A DNA stretch of 21,151 bases from Candidatus Ventricola intestinavium (GTDB lineage: Bacteria; Bacillota; Clostridia; Christensenellales; Aristaeellaceae). The notes beneath the pieces were generated by a model, which saw nothing but the letters and a program-made list of their open reading frames with translations, was not told the origin of the DNA and did not search any database. Position numbers and translations under genes: made by a program. The DNA is taken from contig DVMG01000196.1 in NCBI GenBank assembly GCA_018715105.1, forward strand, positions 1 through 21,151, in the 5' to 3' direction. Position 1 is the first letter of the stretch; each line of letters begins with the position of its first letter. This document shows, piece by piece, positions 13,249 through 20,576 of this stretch.

Positions 13249-14577
13249 TTATTTCTCCCGGAGCGTCACCGTGATCTCCGGCGAACTGAGCGCGCAGGTG
13301 AACGGCTGGGCATTGTCGATATGGATCTGCACAGGCACCTCATGCTCGCCCGGCTCAAGCCCGCTCAGATCCACAAACAGCCGGATATCCCCGGTTTCAA
13401 GCCCGTTGATAAAGCCGTATGCGCCGGTGAGCTGCACGGTGGCCCGCGTCCTTGAAAGCGTTGCAGCCAGGGTTTCATCCAGCCCGTCCACCTCAATGCT
13501 CACCTGGCGGAACGTGCGTTCAACGGTTTCTTCCTCAATATGCGCGGTCACCGCCACCTCCGTAGGCAGCGTGTTTTCAATCGCGGTGGGACGCTTGAGG
13601 CGGACATAGCCGCTCACATCGCCTGTCGCGCCCTCAATATCAAGCGGCGCGTCCGTGGTGATCAGGGTGATCGAATCAAGCGTATCCTGCTGGGCGGCCA
13701 CCTCCACGCTTTCCACCGCCAGTTCAACGCCCGTGAGCACATAGCCCTCCGCCGGCTCCCCGGTGACAAACGAAGCGCTGTCAAGCGGCACTTCCTTCAT
13801 CGGCACCAGTTCGGTTTCCACGGTCACTTCCTGGGTGATGACGGACTGGTTGGTCACTTCCAGCTTGTCGCTCTCAAGAACATTGCCCTGCGCATCCTGC
13901 AGCTCAATGGCCAGCGCGGCGCGGTCGCTCATGCGCTCCGCGCTCAGCGCGGACTGGTCAAGCCTCGCCACGGCGCGCGAAACGCTGGAAACCAGCGACT
14001 GCGGGCCGGACACGGAGAGCGTGGTGGGATCGCTTCTGTAACTGTCCAGATACAGCCCCTCGGGGATCTCTCCCGCCACCTCCACCACCACGGGCACCCG
14101 CCTTGTCACATACCGCTCCACCTGAACGGTCACGCTGGACGGCTCGCAGGAGAGCACCGTGCCATACAGCTGGGAGGTGGAGTAGGAAATCTGCAGCACG
14201 TTTTCGCCCTCTCCCTCGATCTGCGTCAGATCAAAATGAGGATTAAACACCGTGCCGCTCACGCGGTTGTAGTTGGCCTGGGTGACCTCGACCGTCATCT
14301 TGACGGAAGGCACCAATTCCAGGATATCATCCATGACAATATAGCCGCGGCTTTTGAGCGCCGCCTCATTGTTCACGCTGACCGCCACGCTCTGAAAGAC
14401 CTTTTCACGGGTGAGCGTGCCGTCTGATGCGACCATGATGCTCCATGCGAGAACCGCACACAGAAGGGAAACCGCTCCCAAAAAGGCCTTACTGCCCGTC
14501 AGGCGCGCGATCCACTGCCGCAGCCGCCTGAAAGGCCCGCGGCCCTCAGGCGTTTTTGTCGGTCGGCCGTTCATCAT
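13249..14577 (-). CDS. cdaR: CdaR, YbbR-domain regulator of the diadenylate cyclase
   Basis: A 442-residue protein with one N-terminal membrane helix (about residues 33-52, ending WSIMVASDG) and an extracellular part made of about four YbbR repeats. Typical repeat features are VPVVVEVAGEIPEGLYLDSYRSDPT-like and GYVLTGVELAVESVEVA-like beta segments. CdaR binds CdaA and adjusts c-di-AMP synthesis. The start at 14577 has AAAGGAGG at 14588-14595 with 10 nt spacing; a second ATG follows at 14574. Longer in-frame upstream extensions run through the cdaA coding region and have no SD. The first 32 nt overlap the end of cdaA, so the two are translationally coupled. glmM, the usual third gene of this operon, is absent at the downstream end. 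Confidence 0.92.
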   Translation of the reverse strand: MMNGRPTKTPEGRGPFRRLRQWIARLTGSKAFLGAVSLLCAVLAWSIMVASDGTLTREKVFQSVAVSVNNEAALKSRGYIVMDDILELVPSVKMTVEVTQANYNRVSGTVFNPHFDLTQIEGEGENVLQISYSTSQLYGTVLSCEPSSVTVQVERYVTRRVPVVVEVAGEIPEGLYLDSYRSDPTTLSVSGPQSLVSSVSRAVARLDQSALSAERMSDRAALAIELQDAQGNVLESDKLEVTNQSVITQEVTVETELVPMKEVPLDSASFVTGEPAEGYVLTGVELAVESVEVAAQQDTLDSITLITTDAPLDIEGATGDVSGYVRLKRPTAIENTLPTEVAVTAHIEEETVERTFRQVSIEVDGLDETLAATLSRTRATVQLTGAYGFINGLETGDIRLFVDLSGLEPGEHEVPVQIHIDNAQPFTCALSSPEITVTLREK

Positions 14578-15439
14578 GGGCTGCACGCCTCCTTTGCCTG
14601 ATTTGCCCGAAATGCAGCAGCGGCACGCGGGTCTCCTTCTGCTGGCTGTCATAGAGGCCATGGAGAATCTGCCGCAGGGATGCCGCGTCCAGATGGCGGA
14701 CCAGATAGCCGCGCTCTGCCTTGGAAATGATGCCTGTTTCCTCGGAAACGATGAACACAATCGCGTCGGAAATCTCGCTCATGCCCAGGCCCGCGCGGTG
14801 GCGGGTTCCCAGATCCCGCCCCACGCCCGTGGTATCCGACAGGCGAAGCAGGCAGGCGGCCGACACCACGCGGTCCCCCCGCACAACGATGGCGCCGTCG
14901 TGCAGCGGCGTGTTGGGCTCAAAGATGTTTTCAATCAGCGGCTGAGAGACCAGGCCATCCACCCGGGTTCCGGTGGCGATGACATCATTCAAATGGGTTT
15001 TATTTTCCACCACGATCAGCGCGCCCACACGGCGGCGGGCCATGTGCTCCAGCGCCAGAATCATCTCCTCAATCACCTGCTCGTTGTTATCCCCCTGCGA
15101 GAGATAGGCGGAGGCGTCAAACACCGAATTATTGCCAAGCTCTTCCAGAATGCGCCGGATCTCGGATTGGAACAGCACGATCAGCAGAACCGGCCCCGCG
15201 TTGATCATCCAGGCGAGCAGCGCATGAATGGTGCGCATGCCCAACACATCGCTCAGCCATGTGGCCAGCAGCAGGATGATGATGCCCTTGATCGTCTGGG
15301 ATACGCGTGTCTGCCTGACATGGACGAGCAGCTCGTAGATGATAAACGTCAAAAGCAGGATGTCAATCAGATCAATCAGCCTGGGCCTGTTCCATATATT
15401 CCAAAGGATTGCGGATATCTGCTCCCCAATCGCGCTCAC
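14546..15439 (-). CDS. cdaA: CdaA (DacA), membrane diadenylate cyclase
   Basis: This enzyme joins two ATP into c-di-AMP, the essential second messenger for potassium, osmolyte and cell-wall balance in Firmicutes. Three N-terminal membrane helices precede a DisA_N catalytic domain with both signature motifs: PLHDGAIVV (the DGA at about 181-183) and GTRHRAGLG (the RHR at about 213-215). Length is 297 residues from the preferred GTG start at 15439, which has CCTCCC (GGGAGG on the minus strand) at 15447-15452 and a 7-nt spacer. The ATG at 15463 would lie only about five bases after the predicted transcription start and has no SD. cdaR overlaps the 3' end. Confidence 0.95.
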   Translation of the reverse strand: MSAIGEQISAILWNIWNRPRLIDLIDILLLTFIIYELLVHVRQTRVSQTIKGIIILLLATWLSDVLGMRTIHALLAWMINAGPVLLIVLFQSEIRRILEELGNNSVFDASAYLSQGDNNEQVIEEMILALEHMARRRVGALIVVENKTHLNDVIATGTRVDGLVSQPLIENIFEPNTPLHDGAIVVRGDRVVSAACLLRLSDTTGVGRDLGTRHRAGLGMSEISDAIVFIVSEETGIISKAERGYLVRHLDAASLRQILHGLYDSQQKETRVPLLHFGQIRQRRRAAHDERPTDKNA

Positions 15440-15474
15440 AGCCTGTCCTCCCATCCATAACATGATGTGTTTCT

Positions 15475-15480
15475 ATTATA
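15475..15480 (-). promoter_or_regulatory. Likely -10 element of the cdaA promoter
   Basis: A perfect TATAAT on the minus strand lies 35-41 nt upstream of the GTG start of cdaA. The -35 region (TGTCAT at 17 nt spacing) is weak, so only the -10 is marked. Confidence 0.5.
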
Positions 15481-15536
15481 CACCATCGTTTTCCGATATG
15501 ACAGAGGCAATCAAATGTTATTTGTGTAAAATTTTA

Positions 15537-15574
15537 CCCCGCCGAACTGGCACATGGAGCGCTGTCCGGCGGGG
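15537..15574 (-). terminator. Terminator after the DUF378 gene
   Basis: CCCCGCCG (15537-15544) and CGGCGGGG (15567-15574) form an 8-bp stem with a 22-nt loop. Read on the minus strand the stem is followed by TAAAATTTT, an acceptable T-rich tail. It separates the walJ operon from cdaA. Confidence 0.6.
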
Positions 15575-15593
15575 CAGGATTTTCGTTGGCGCG

Positions 15594-15827
15594 TTATGCG
15601 TTCGCGCCGTCCGCGTGCGCATGCGCGGAATGATCCTCGCGCTCGCGCCCCGTAAAGAGCATGGAAATGCTCCAAAGCCCGGCTGCGCCCACGATCGTGT
15701 AGAGCACACGCGAAATCAGCGCAGCCTGCCCGCCAAAGAGGAAGGCAATCAGGTCAAACTGAAACAGGCCCACGAGGCCCCAGTTGATCGCGCCGATAAT
15801 CACCAGCACCAGAGAGAGACGGTCCAT
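15594..15827 (-). CDS. DUF378 small membrane protein
   Basis: A 77-residue protein with two membrane helices. LVLVIIGAINWGLVGLFQFDLIAFLFGG followed by a second helix around SRVLYTIVGAAGLWSI is the DUF378 pattern (as in B. subtilis YuzA). The function is unknown. A His/Ala-rich, charged tail (HSAHAHADGA) extends the usual family length slightly. The start at 15827 has AAAGGAG at 8 nt; a GTG nine bases earlier would touch that SD. It is the last gene of the walJ run. Confidence 0.88.
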   Translation of the reverse strand: MDRLSLVLVIIGAINWGLVGLFQFDLIAFLFGGQAALISRVLYTIVGAAGLWSISMLFTGREREDHSAHAHADGANA

Positions 15828-15898
15828 TTGATCCACTCCTTTCTACGCTGGCAGGATGCGCAGAAGAAGCGGTTTTTATGCGCGCAATCGCGCAGGCG

Positions 15899-16159
15899 TC
15901 ATTCTTCCTGCTTTTGGGGCGCATCGCGCACAGGAAAGGCCAGCACCTTGCCGCCCGTGCCCGTGTCATCCAGCCTGCGGATCTGCGCGGGCCATGCGCG
16001 TTCGGGCATGTCGTGCAAAAGTCCTTCCCGGATGCACGCGTTGACAAGCCGCACGGCGTATAAAAGCGCCGCCTCCTGCGGCCATCCCAGGGTGTGCGCC
16101 AGCGTCTTAATCTCGTCGCAGGCATCCTGCGGGATTTCCATGGTGACCTTTGGGCGCAT
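15899..16159 (-). CDS. Small ribbon-helix-helix-like protein, function unknown
   Basis: An 86-residue protein I do not recognise by name. It starts with a short beta-like segment (PKVTMEIP) followed by two amphipathic helices (residues about 10-43), the order seen in ribbon-helix-helix DNA-binding proteins. The remainder is charged and probably flexible. AAAGGAGG lies 8 nt upstream of the ATG at 16159, which makes this start much better than any upstream alternative that reads into walJ. It lies 82 nt after walJ and 71 nt before the DUF378 gene, in the same direction. No toxin gene accompanies it, so an antitoxin role is not supported. Confidence 0.65.
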   Translation of the reverse strand: MRPKVTMEIPQDACDEIKTLAHTLGWPQEAALLYAVRLVNACIREGLLHDMPERAWPAQIRRLDDTGTGGKVLAFPVRDAPQKQEE

Positions 16160-16241
16160 AGCCAATGCCTCCTTTGCCCGCCTGCGCAGTTCTTTGTCCG
16201 CAGGCGGCGAAATCGGATGAATGCGCGGCAGAGGAAAAGGG

Positions 16242-17060
16242 TTACACCGCATCCGCCACGCCGCCGCGCAGCACGAGCATGTCCGAAACGCGGTCGCGCC
16301 GCGCGACACAGACGCGAATCTCGCTGTCCACCGCGAATCCGGCGTCGGACAGTGCCCCGCATACCGTATTATATGCCAATTCAGGTAAATTATTGTCAGC
16401 AGACAGATGAGATAAAAACACCGCCTGTGTCCCCTGCGCGGCCAGGCGGGTCAGCGCCCGCGCGCAGTCCTCATTGCACAGATGGCCCTTGCGGCTCAGG
16501 ATGCGCCTCTTAAGCCGCTGGGGATAGGGCCCGCGCTGCACCATCTCCACATCGTGGTTGGCCTCCAGCACAAGCACCTGGCAGCCGCAGACGGCCTCCA
16601 TCCATGTTTCCTCAATATGCCCGATATCGGTGGCCACGCCGCAGCGCAGGCCCTGGCAGGAAAGGACGAAGCCCACCGGCTCCGCCGCGTCATGCGGGAT
16701 GGGGAAGGGATGCACGTTCATCCCGCCGATATAAAAATCCTCTCCCGTGTAAAAAGTGCGCATACACCGCGGCGGAATGCCGGCTTCCCTTTGCAGGATG
16801 CCCTGCCACGTGCCCTCATTGGCATAAACAGCAAGGCCGTGCCTGCGGCAGAGAACCCCCAGCCCACGCACATGATCCACATGCTCATGGGTGACCAGAA
16901 TCGCGTCGATCTGTCCCATCTCCACCCCGATTTCGCGCAGATTCGCCTCCACGCGCGCCGCGCTCACCCCCGCATCCACAAGCAGGCGGATGCCGCCGCA
17001 GGAAACATAGACGCTGTTTCCCGAAGATCCGGAAAACAGCGGGCAAACCGTCATCTGCAT
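16242..17060 (-). CDS. walJ: WalJ (YycJ)-type metallo-beta-lactamase-fold hydrolase
   Basis: A 272-residue MBL-fold protein. Its N-terminus reads LFSGSSGNSVYV, a signature of the YycJ/WalJ family, and the metal-binding motif THEHVDH is at 57-63 (His58, His60, Asp62, His63). Later metal ligands are likely in HDAAEPVGF, VATDIGH, LEANHD and FLSHLSADNN. WalJ proteins are 5'-to-3' DNA exonucleases or related nucleases that are usually found beside the walRK two-component system; here no walRK genes are in the window. The SD (GAGAGGAA) is farther upstream than usual, so the second Met, two codons on, is a possible start. A minus-strand promoter lies 47-75 nt upstream. Confidence 0.92.
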   Translation of the reverse strand: MQMTVCPLFSGSSGNSVYVSCGGIRLLVDAGVSAARVEANLREIGVEMGQIDAILVTHEHVDHVRGLGVLCRRHGLAVYANEGTWQGILQREAGIPPRCMRTFYTGEDFYIGGMNVHPFPIPHDAAEPVGFVLSCQGLRCGVATDIGHIEETWMEAVCGCQVLVLEANHDVEMVQRGPYPQRLKRRILSRKGHLCNEDCARALTRLAAQGTQAVFLSHLSADNNLPELAYNTVCGALSDAGFAVDSEIRVCVARRDRVSDMLVLRGGVADAV

Positions 17061-17063
17061 GGC

Positions 17064-17092
17064 TTTACAAATTCCTCTCTATCCGCTACAAT
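17064..17092 (+). promoter_or_regulatory. Sigma-A promoter for the gluQ operon
   Basis: TTTACA (17064-17069), a 17-nt spacer and TACAAT (17087-17092) each match consensus at five of six positions. Transcription would start near 17099, leaving a 150-nt leader. Confidence 0.6.
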
Positions 17093-17106
17093 CCATAGTA
17101 CGTCCT

Positions 17107-17135
17107 ATTATAACGCATCCCTCGTCCCGCGTAAA
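17107..17135 (-). promoter_or_regulatory. Sigma-A promoter for walJ
   Basis: On the minus strand TTTACG (complement of 17130-17135), a 17-nt spacer and a perfect TATAAT (complement of 17107-17112) are present. The predicted start is near 17100, about 40 nt before the ATG. It is back to back with the plus promoter and their start points nearly coincide. Confidence 0.65.
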
Positions 17136-17209
17136 GATGCAGCCTTCCCCCTTTCATCCCGCCCTTCCTTTTCCTCCTGCCGCAAAAAGCCCCTGGAAAA
17201 GGCTGCATC
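17136..17209 (+). promoter_or_regulatory. Structured leader with long-range stem upstream of the gluQ operon
   Basis: GATGCAGCCTT (17136-17146) is the perfect inverse complement of AAGGCTGCATC (17199-17209), giving an 11-bp stem closing a pyrimidine-rich 52-nt loop. The loop contains TCCTTTT (17166-17172), complementary to AAAAGGA of the SD at 17235-17241. In addition GCCGCAAAAAG occurs both in the loop (17179-17189) and at the SD (17229-17239). The element could regulate translation of the first gene, but no known riboswitch is recognised. Confidence 0.5.
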
Positions 17210-17248
17210 CGCGCGCCGAGAGATGCCCGCCGCAAAAAGGAGAATGAC

Positions 17249-17551
17249 ATGGATCCATATCGTTTATGGGGCCGCATCATCAACCGGCACCGCATTGAGC
17301 GAAGCGAAACCGTTCCCATTGAAGACGGCGATATTGAGGCCGCCTTTCTTGAAATCTGCCGCCGGTTTGACGTGCAGCGCCCGCTGCAGCTTCCCAAGCA
17401 CAACCGCGAATTTGAGAAATTCGGCCGCACCGCCTATACAGGGGAACATTTTACGGAGCCCGTTGCCTTTCAGCGGCTTGAGATTGAGCTGCTGATGCCG
17501 GACGGGGAGAAAAAGCACGGCGGCCGCCACACCCCGCTGATGGACGCATGA
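17249..17551 (+). CDS. Small conserved-looking protein coupled to gluQ, function unknown
   Basis: A 100-residue soluble protein. I recall similar unnamed proteins of about this length in Clostridia but cannot give a function. The visible pattern is YRLWGRIINRHRIERSETVP at the start, an amphipathic segment IEAAFLEICRRFDVQRPLQLPKHNREFEKF, and FTEPVAFQRLEIELL near residue 68-82, with a charged His-rich end. No cysteine pairs, membrane helix or nucleotide motif is evident. AAAGGAG (17236-17242) lies 6 nt before the ATG. Its stop codon overlaps the start of gluQ (ATGA), so the two are translated together. It could have a role related to tRNA modification, but only the coupling suggests this. Confidence 0.8.
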   Translation: MDPYRLWGRIINRHRIERSETVPIEDGDIEAAFLEICRRFDVQRPLQLPKHNREFEKFGRTAYTGEHFTEPVAFQRLEIELLMPDGEKKHGGRHTPLMDA

Positions 17552-18483
17552 GCGCCGTCACGGGCCGCTTTGCCCCCACGCCCAGCGGGCGGCTGCACCT
17601 GGGGAACCTGATGTGCGCATTGATTGCCTATCTCTCCGTCCGCAGCGAGGGCGGCCGGTTTCTTTTGCGCGTGGAGGACCTGGATGGCCCCCGCTGCCCG
17701 CGCCGCCTGGCCGTCCGCGCGATGGAAGATCTGGCTTTTCTGGGCATCACATGGGATGAACCGCCGCTGTTTCAGAGTGAACGCACGGAGATTTACCAGC
17801 GATACGCCGGGCAGCTTGAAGCCCGGGGCCTAACCTATCCCTGCTTCTGTACCCGCGCGCAGCTGCATGCCGCCTTTGCCCCCAATCGGGGGGATCTTCT
17901 GCCCGTGTATCCGGGCACCTGTGCACACCTGACGCCGGAAGAGGCCGCCGCGCGCCGCCTGTCGCGGCGGCCCGCGCTGCGCCTCCGCGTGCAGAAGGAG
18001 ACCCTTTCCTTCACCGATGGATGTCAGGGATCCTGCAGCGCCTTCATGCCCCGCGACTGTGGGGATTTCATCATCCGGCGCTCGGACGGCATCTTTGCCT
18101 ATCATCTGGCCGCCGTGGTGGATGATGCCCTCAGCGGCGTCACGCAGGTGGTGCGGGGGCGGGATATTCTCGCCTCCACGCCGCAGCAGCTCTACCTCCA
18201 GCGCCTGCTTGGCTTTGACACGCCGGCATACTTTCACATCCCCCTGCTGGAGGATGCCGAAGGCCGCCGCCTGGCCAAGCGGGATCGGGATCTTGACCTG
18301 ACCTCGCTCAGCCGCCGCCTGACCCGCGCGCAGATTCTGGGGCTGCTCGCCTACAGCGCAGGCATTCTGCCGGAAAACCAGCCGGCGGAGATGGAGGCGC
18401 TCATCCGCCTGTTTGACTGGAAGCATGTGCGCACGCAGGATGCGCGCCTGCCCGAGGGCGTGCTTTCTCCTCCTTCCTCCTGA
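17548..18483 (+). CDS. gluQ: Glutamyl-Q tRNA(Asp) synthetase
   Basis: A 311-residue truncated class I synthetase that activates glutamate and attaches it to queuosine in tRNA(Asp). It has the glutamyl-synthetase catalytic core only and lacks the anticodon-binding domain, as expected for this family (about 300 residues). The ATP-binding HIGH motif is HLGN at 17-20 within RFAPTPSGRLHLGN, and the KMSKS equivalent is LAKRD at 242-246. A zinc site typical of GluQ is present: Cys99, Cys101, Tyr121 and Cys125. The VVRGRDIL motif is at 201-208. Its ATG overlaps the stop of the preceding small gene. An 8-bp hairpin follows the stop codon. Confidence 0.94.
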   Translation: MSAVTGRFAPTPSGRLHLGNLMCALIAYLSVRSEGGRFLLRVEDLDGPRCPRRLAVRAMEDLAFLGITWDEPPLFQSERTEIYQRYAGQLEARGLTYPCFCTRAQLHAAFAPNRGDLLPVYPGTCAHLTPEEAAARRLSRRPALRLRVQKETLSFTDGCQGSCSAFMPRDCGDFIIRRSDGIFAYHLAAVVDDALSGVTQVVRGRDILASTPQQLYLQRLLGFDTPAYFHIPLLEDAEGRRLAKRDRDLDLTSLSRRLTRAQILGLLAYSAGILPENQPAEMEALIRLFDWKHVRTQDARLPEGVLSPPSS

Positions 18484-18484
18484 C

Positions 18485-18503
18485 AAGCCGGCAGGATGCC
18501 GGC
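18485..18503 (+). terminator. Short hairpin after gluQ
   Basis: AGCCGGCA and TGCCGGCT form an 8-bp stem with a 3-nt loop just after the gluQ stop. No T-run follows, so it is at best a weak terminator or an RNA-end protector. Confidence 0.35.
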
Positions 18504-18555
18504 TGCATCCCCGGCGAAGGACTGCCCCTCTTGCGGCTCTGCGGCCGGGGCCGAA

Positions 18556-18665
18556 GTTATGCAAAAGCATTTCCATCACAAAATCTCTTTATCTTCATAA
18601 GAATTTTCATAAAAGAGAAGGATTTTATGCCGGCAAATTGAAGTGTCCCTGCTTTTATAAGGGTG
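18556..18665. other. AT-rich intergenic island
   Basis: This stretch between converging gluQ and the WG-repeat gene is clearly more AT-rich than its surroundings. It contains CTCTTTAT and ATAAAAGAG as an imperfect inverted repeat and TTCATAA twice. No gene of convincing length or SD is present; nothing more can be said. Confidence 0.4.
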
Positions 18666-18683
18666 CTTTGCAAGACGCAAAAA

Positions 18684-18727
18684 CCGGGAAGCGGCTTCCC
18701 TTTTCCAAAGGGAAGGCCGCTTCCCGG
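18684..18727 (-). terminator. Intrinsic terminator of the WG-repeat gene
   Basis: CCGGGAAGCGGC (18684-18695) pairs with GCCGCTTCCCGG (18716-18727) and the stem continues inward with TTCCCTTT and AAAGGGAA, giving about 20 bp with one bulge. On the minus strand it is followed by TTTTTG. Confidence 0.85.
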
Positions 18728-18762
18728 CTGGTCTGTTCGGGGCTTTTCGCGTGCGGCATGCA

Positions 18763-20370
18763 TCAGAGCATGTCTTTAACGCTGTTTAAAATGGTCACAA
18801 TAGAAGCGGCATTCTGCGCCGCACCGGCTTCAAGCAATGTGGACGCGCTCTCGAGCATGGAAGCGGCAGACGCATTGTCCTCGCCAAGCAGCAGCGCCGC
18901 GCTGTCAAGCAGGGCCGATATGGCCGCCTGATTGCCCTCGGCATCGCTTTCAAGCTGGGCAGCGGCCTGATCCAGCAGGGTGATCACCGCGTCGTTTCCT
19001 GCCGCCGCCGGCTCCTGTGCATTTTGCGCGCCGCCAGAAACGCCGTCCTTGATGGCCGCGGGATCCTTCTGCTCCGCCGGCTGTGCCGCTGCGCCGTCCT
19101 GCACAGCGCTGTATGTGATTTCGAAGATTTCGCTCTCCTCATAGCTCACATCCGCCAGCAGATACCGGCCGTCGGCAGAAAAATCCACTCCGTCGTATTC
19201 GCAGGGCAGCACGACCTGCCCATGCCAGTCGATGACGCCATAGTTGTAATCCGCATCGCAGACCTTATAGAGCATCCCGCCCGAATAATCCGCGCAGTAC
19301 ATGCTCTCATAACCCTCCACAGCGGTGTCTGTTCCATCCGCCGCCAGGATATGCACAGCGCCGGAAAGATCGGTGTACGTCGCGGATGCGCCATAGAAAT
19401 CCATCACATCCGAAGAAAGAGTGGGCTCACACGTCACCTCGCCGCCCTCGCGTACAAAGCCAAGTTTGCCATCTTTCTCCACACCGAAATATCCGTGCGC
19501 ATTATAGCCATTCGTGCCCTCCTCCACATCATAGGGCAGATAATAGCTTCGCTTGATATCCTCATATTCTGCCGGCACGATCACCCGGCCCATTCTGTCG
19601 ATCAGGCCCTCCGCATCGCCCGTGGAGACCGCCGCATAGTCCCCCTCGAAGTCATAGATTGAATAGAAAGAAGGCTCCATGATCACATTGCCTTCGGCGT
19701 CCATGAGGCCGTATTGCCCGTTTTCGCGGAATGTGATCCGGTCGGCATCGGCATAATCCTCGTCAAACACATAATCCACCGTGCCAAGCGCCTGGAAGTC
19801 CGCATCATAGGTGGTGACGGTTCCATCGCTCCGGTCCTCAATGTTGATGCACGTGCCCACGACCTCTGCATCCTGAAAGTTTTCCCGCGGGAGCGTCGCC
19901 ACACAGGCCCCGGCGGACAGGCTGTATACATCCACCGTGCCGATGAGGTAGTAGGCCTCGTCTCCAAGCCAGGTGGTATAATCATAATGGTCGGCCGTGG
20001 CCTCCACCAGCGTATAGGCAAGCGCCCAGTCCGTGCTCAGGAACTCAATATCCCCATACTGGAAGGGGATGACCTCGCTGCCCTGCGCATCCAGCGCGCC
20101 CCAGGTGTTGACCGCGTCTTCCGTGGTGGCGGCCACGATATACCCGTGCTGAATCTCCACGTTGCCATAGGCGTCCTGCGTGAGGGGCTCGCCCTCCAGT
20201 GTGGTAAGGGTATAGCCCGCCTGCGTGCGCACGCGCAGCAGGTTGCTGTCCCGCAAAAGATCCGCATTCTCCACGCTGCCCACACGGGTCAATGTGCATT
20301 CCGCCAGCGCCGTGCCCGTGAGCGCAAGGCACAGGGTCAACGCAGCCAGCGTACCAACTCCTCTTTTCAT
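18763..20370 (-). CDS. Secreted WG-repeat protein with Ala-rich helical C-terminus
   Basis: A 535-residue exported protein. A signal peptide covers residues 1-23 (MKRGVGTLAALTLCLALTG, cleavage after ALA); the cysteine at 25 does not fit a lipobox. Residues about 50-400 contain several WG-type beta repeats, for example WGALDAQGSEVIPFQYGDI, YGLMDAEGNVIMEPSFYSI, EGLIDRMGRVIVPAEYEDI and YGVIDWHGQVVLPCEYDGV. Such repeats usually build surface or periplasmic binding folds of unknown ligand. After a Gln/Ala/Pro-rich linker, the last 75 residues are an Ala/Leu-rich helical region with about 20-residue periodicity. The start at 20370 has AAAGGAG at 5 nt and lies about 40 nt after a strong promoter start; a longer in-frame extension has none. 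The gene is transcribed alone. Confidence 0.87.
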   Translation of the reverse strand: MKRGVGTLAALTLCLALTGTALAECTLTRVGSVENADLLRDSNLLRVRTQAGYTLTTLEGEPLTQDAYGNVEIQHGYIVAATTEDAVNTWGALDAQGSEVIPFQYGDIEFLSTDWALAYTLVEATADHYDYTTWLGDEAYYLIGTVDVYSLSAGACVATLPRENFQDAEVVGTCINIEDRSDGTVTTYDADFQALGTVDYVFDEDYADADRITFRENGQYGLMDAEGNVIMEPSFYSIYDFEGDYAAVSTGDAEGLIDRMGRVIVPAEYEDIKRSYYLPYDVEEGTNGYNAHGYFGVEKDGKLGFVREGGEVTCEPTLSSDVMDFYGASATYTDLSGAVHILAADGTDTAVEGYESMYCADYSGGMLYKVCDADYNYGVIDWHGQVVLPCEYDGVDFSADGRYLLADVSYEESEIFEITYSAVQDGAAAQPAEQKDPAAIKDGVSGGAQNAQEPAAAGNDAVITLLDQAAAQLESDAEGNQAAISALLDSAALLLGEDNASAASMLESASTLLEAGAAQNAASIVTILNSVKDML

Positions 20371-20383
20371 CTCTGCTCCTTTC

Positions 20384-20401
20384 CACCAAAACGTGTTGGT
20401 G
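20384..20401 (-). promoter_or_regulatory. Small hairpin just before the WG-gene SD
   Basis: CACCAA and TTGGTG form a 6-bp stem with a 6-nt loop in the 5' leader, ending next to AAAGGAG. It may tune translation or mRNA stability. Confidence 0.35.
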
Positions 20402-20415
20402 TTGCTTTTGTGTCC

Positions 20416-20444
20416 ATTATGCCGCCAAGCGAAAAATTTGTCAA
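20416..20444 (-). promoter_or_regulatory. Near-consensus sigma-A promoter of the WG-repeat gene
   Basis: On the minus strand a perfect TTGACA (complement of 20439-20444), a 17-nt spacer and CATAAT (complement of 20416-20421) are present. It is the best promoter in the window and suggests strong expression of the secreted protein. Confidence 0.85.
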
Positions 20445-20519
20445 GTTTTCCCCCGGGTACAATGCAGTGCATGGAAAAGATTTTACACAAATTTTTCCCT
20501 TTGCGCCGCACGCAAAAGC

Positions 20520-20552
20520 GCACCGCAGGCGGATGCCGTCCGCCCGCGGTGC
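20520..20552 (-). terminator. Terminator after the right-edge gene
   Basis: GCACCGC (20520-20526) pairs with GCGGTGC (20546-20552) and GGCGGA (20528-20533) with TCCGCC (20539-20544), with one mismatch between the two helices. On the minus strand the stem is followed by GCTTTTGCG, a short T-run. Confidence 0.65.
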
Positions 20553-20576
20553 ATATGCAGTGTAATGCATAGAATA

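Noticed and set aside
14411..15460. 349-codon plus-strand frame
   Set aside because: Antisense to cdaA, which has both DGA and RHR motifs.
15899..16159. RHH-like protein as an antitoxin
   Set aside because: No partner toxin gene flanks it; both neighbours are housekeeping-type genes.
19714..20565. 283-codon plus-strand frame
   Set aside because: Antisense to the WG-repeat gene and its promoter region; no SD and no domain.
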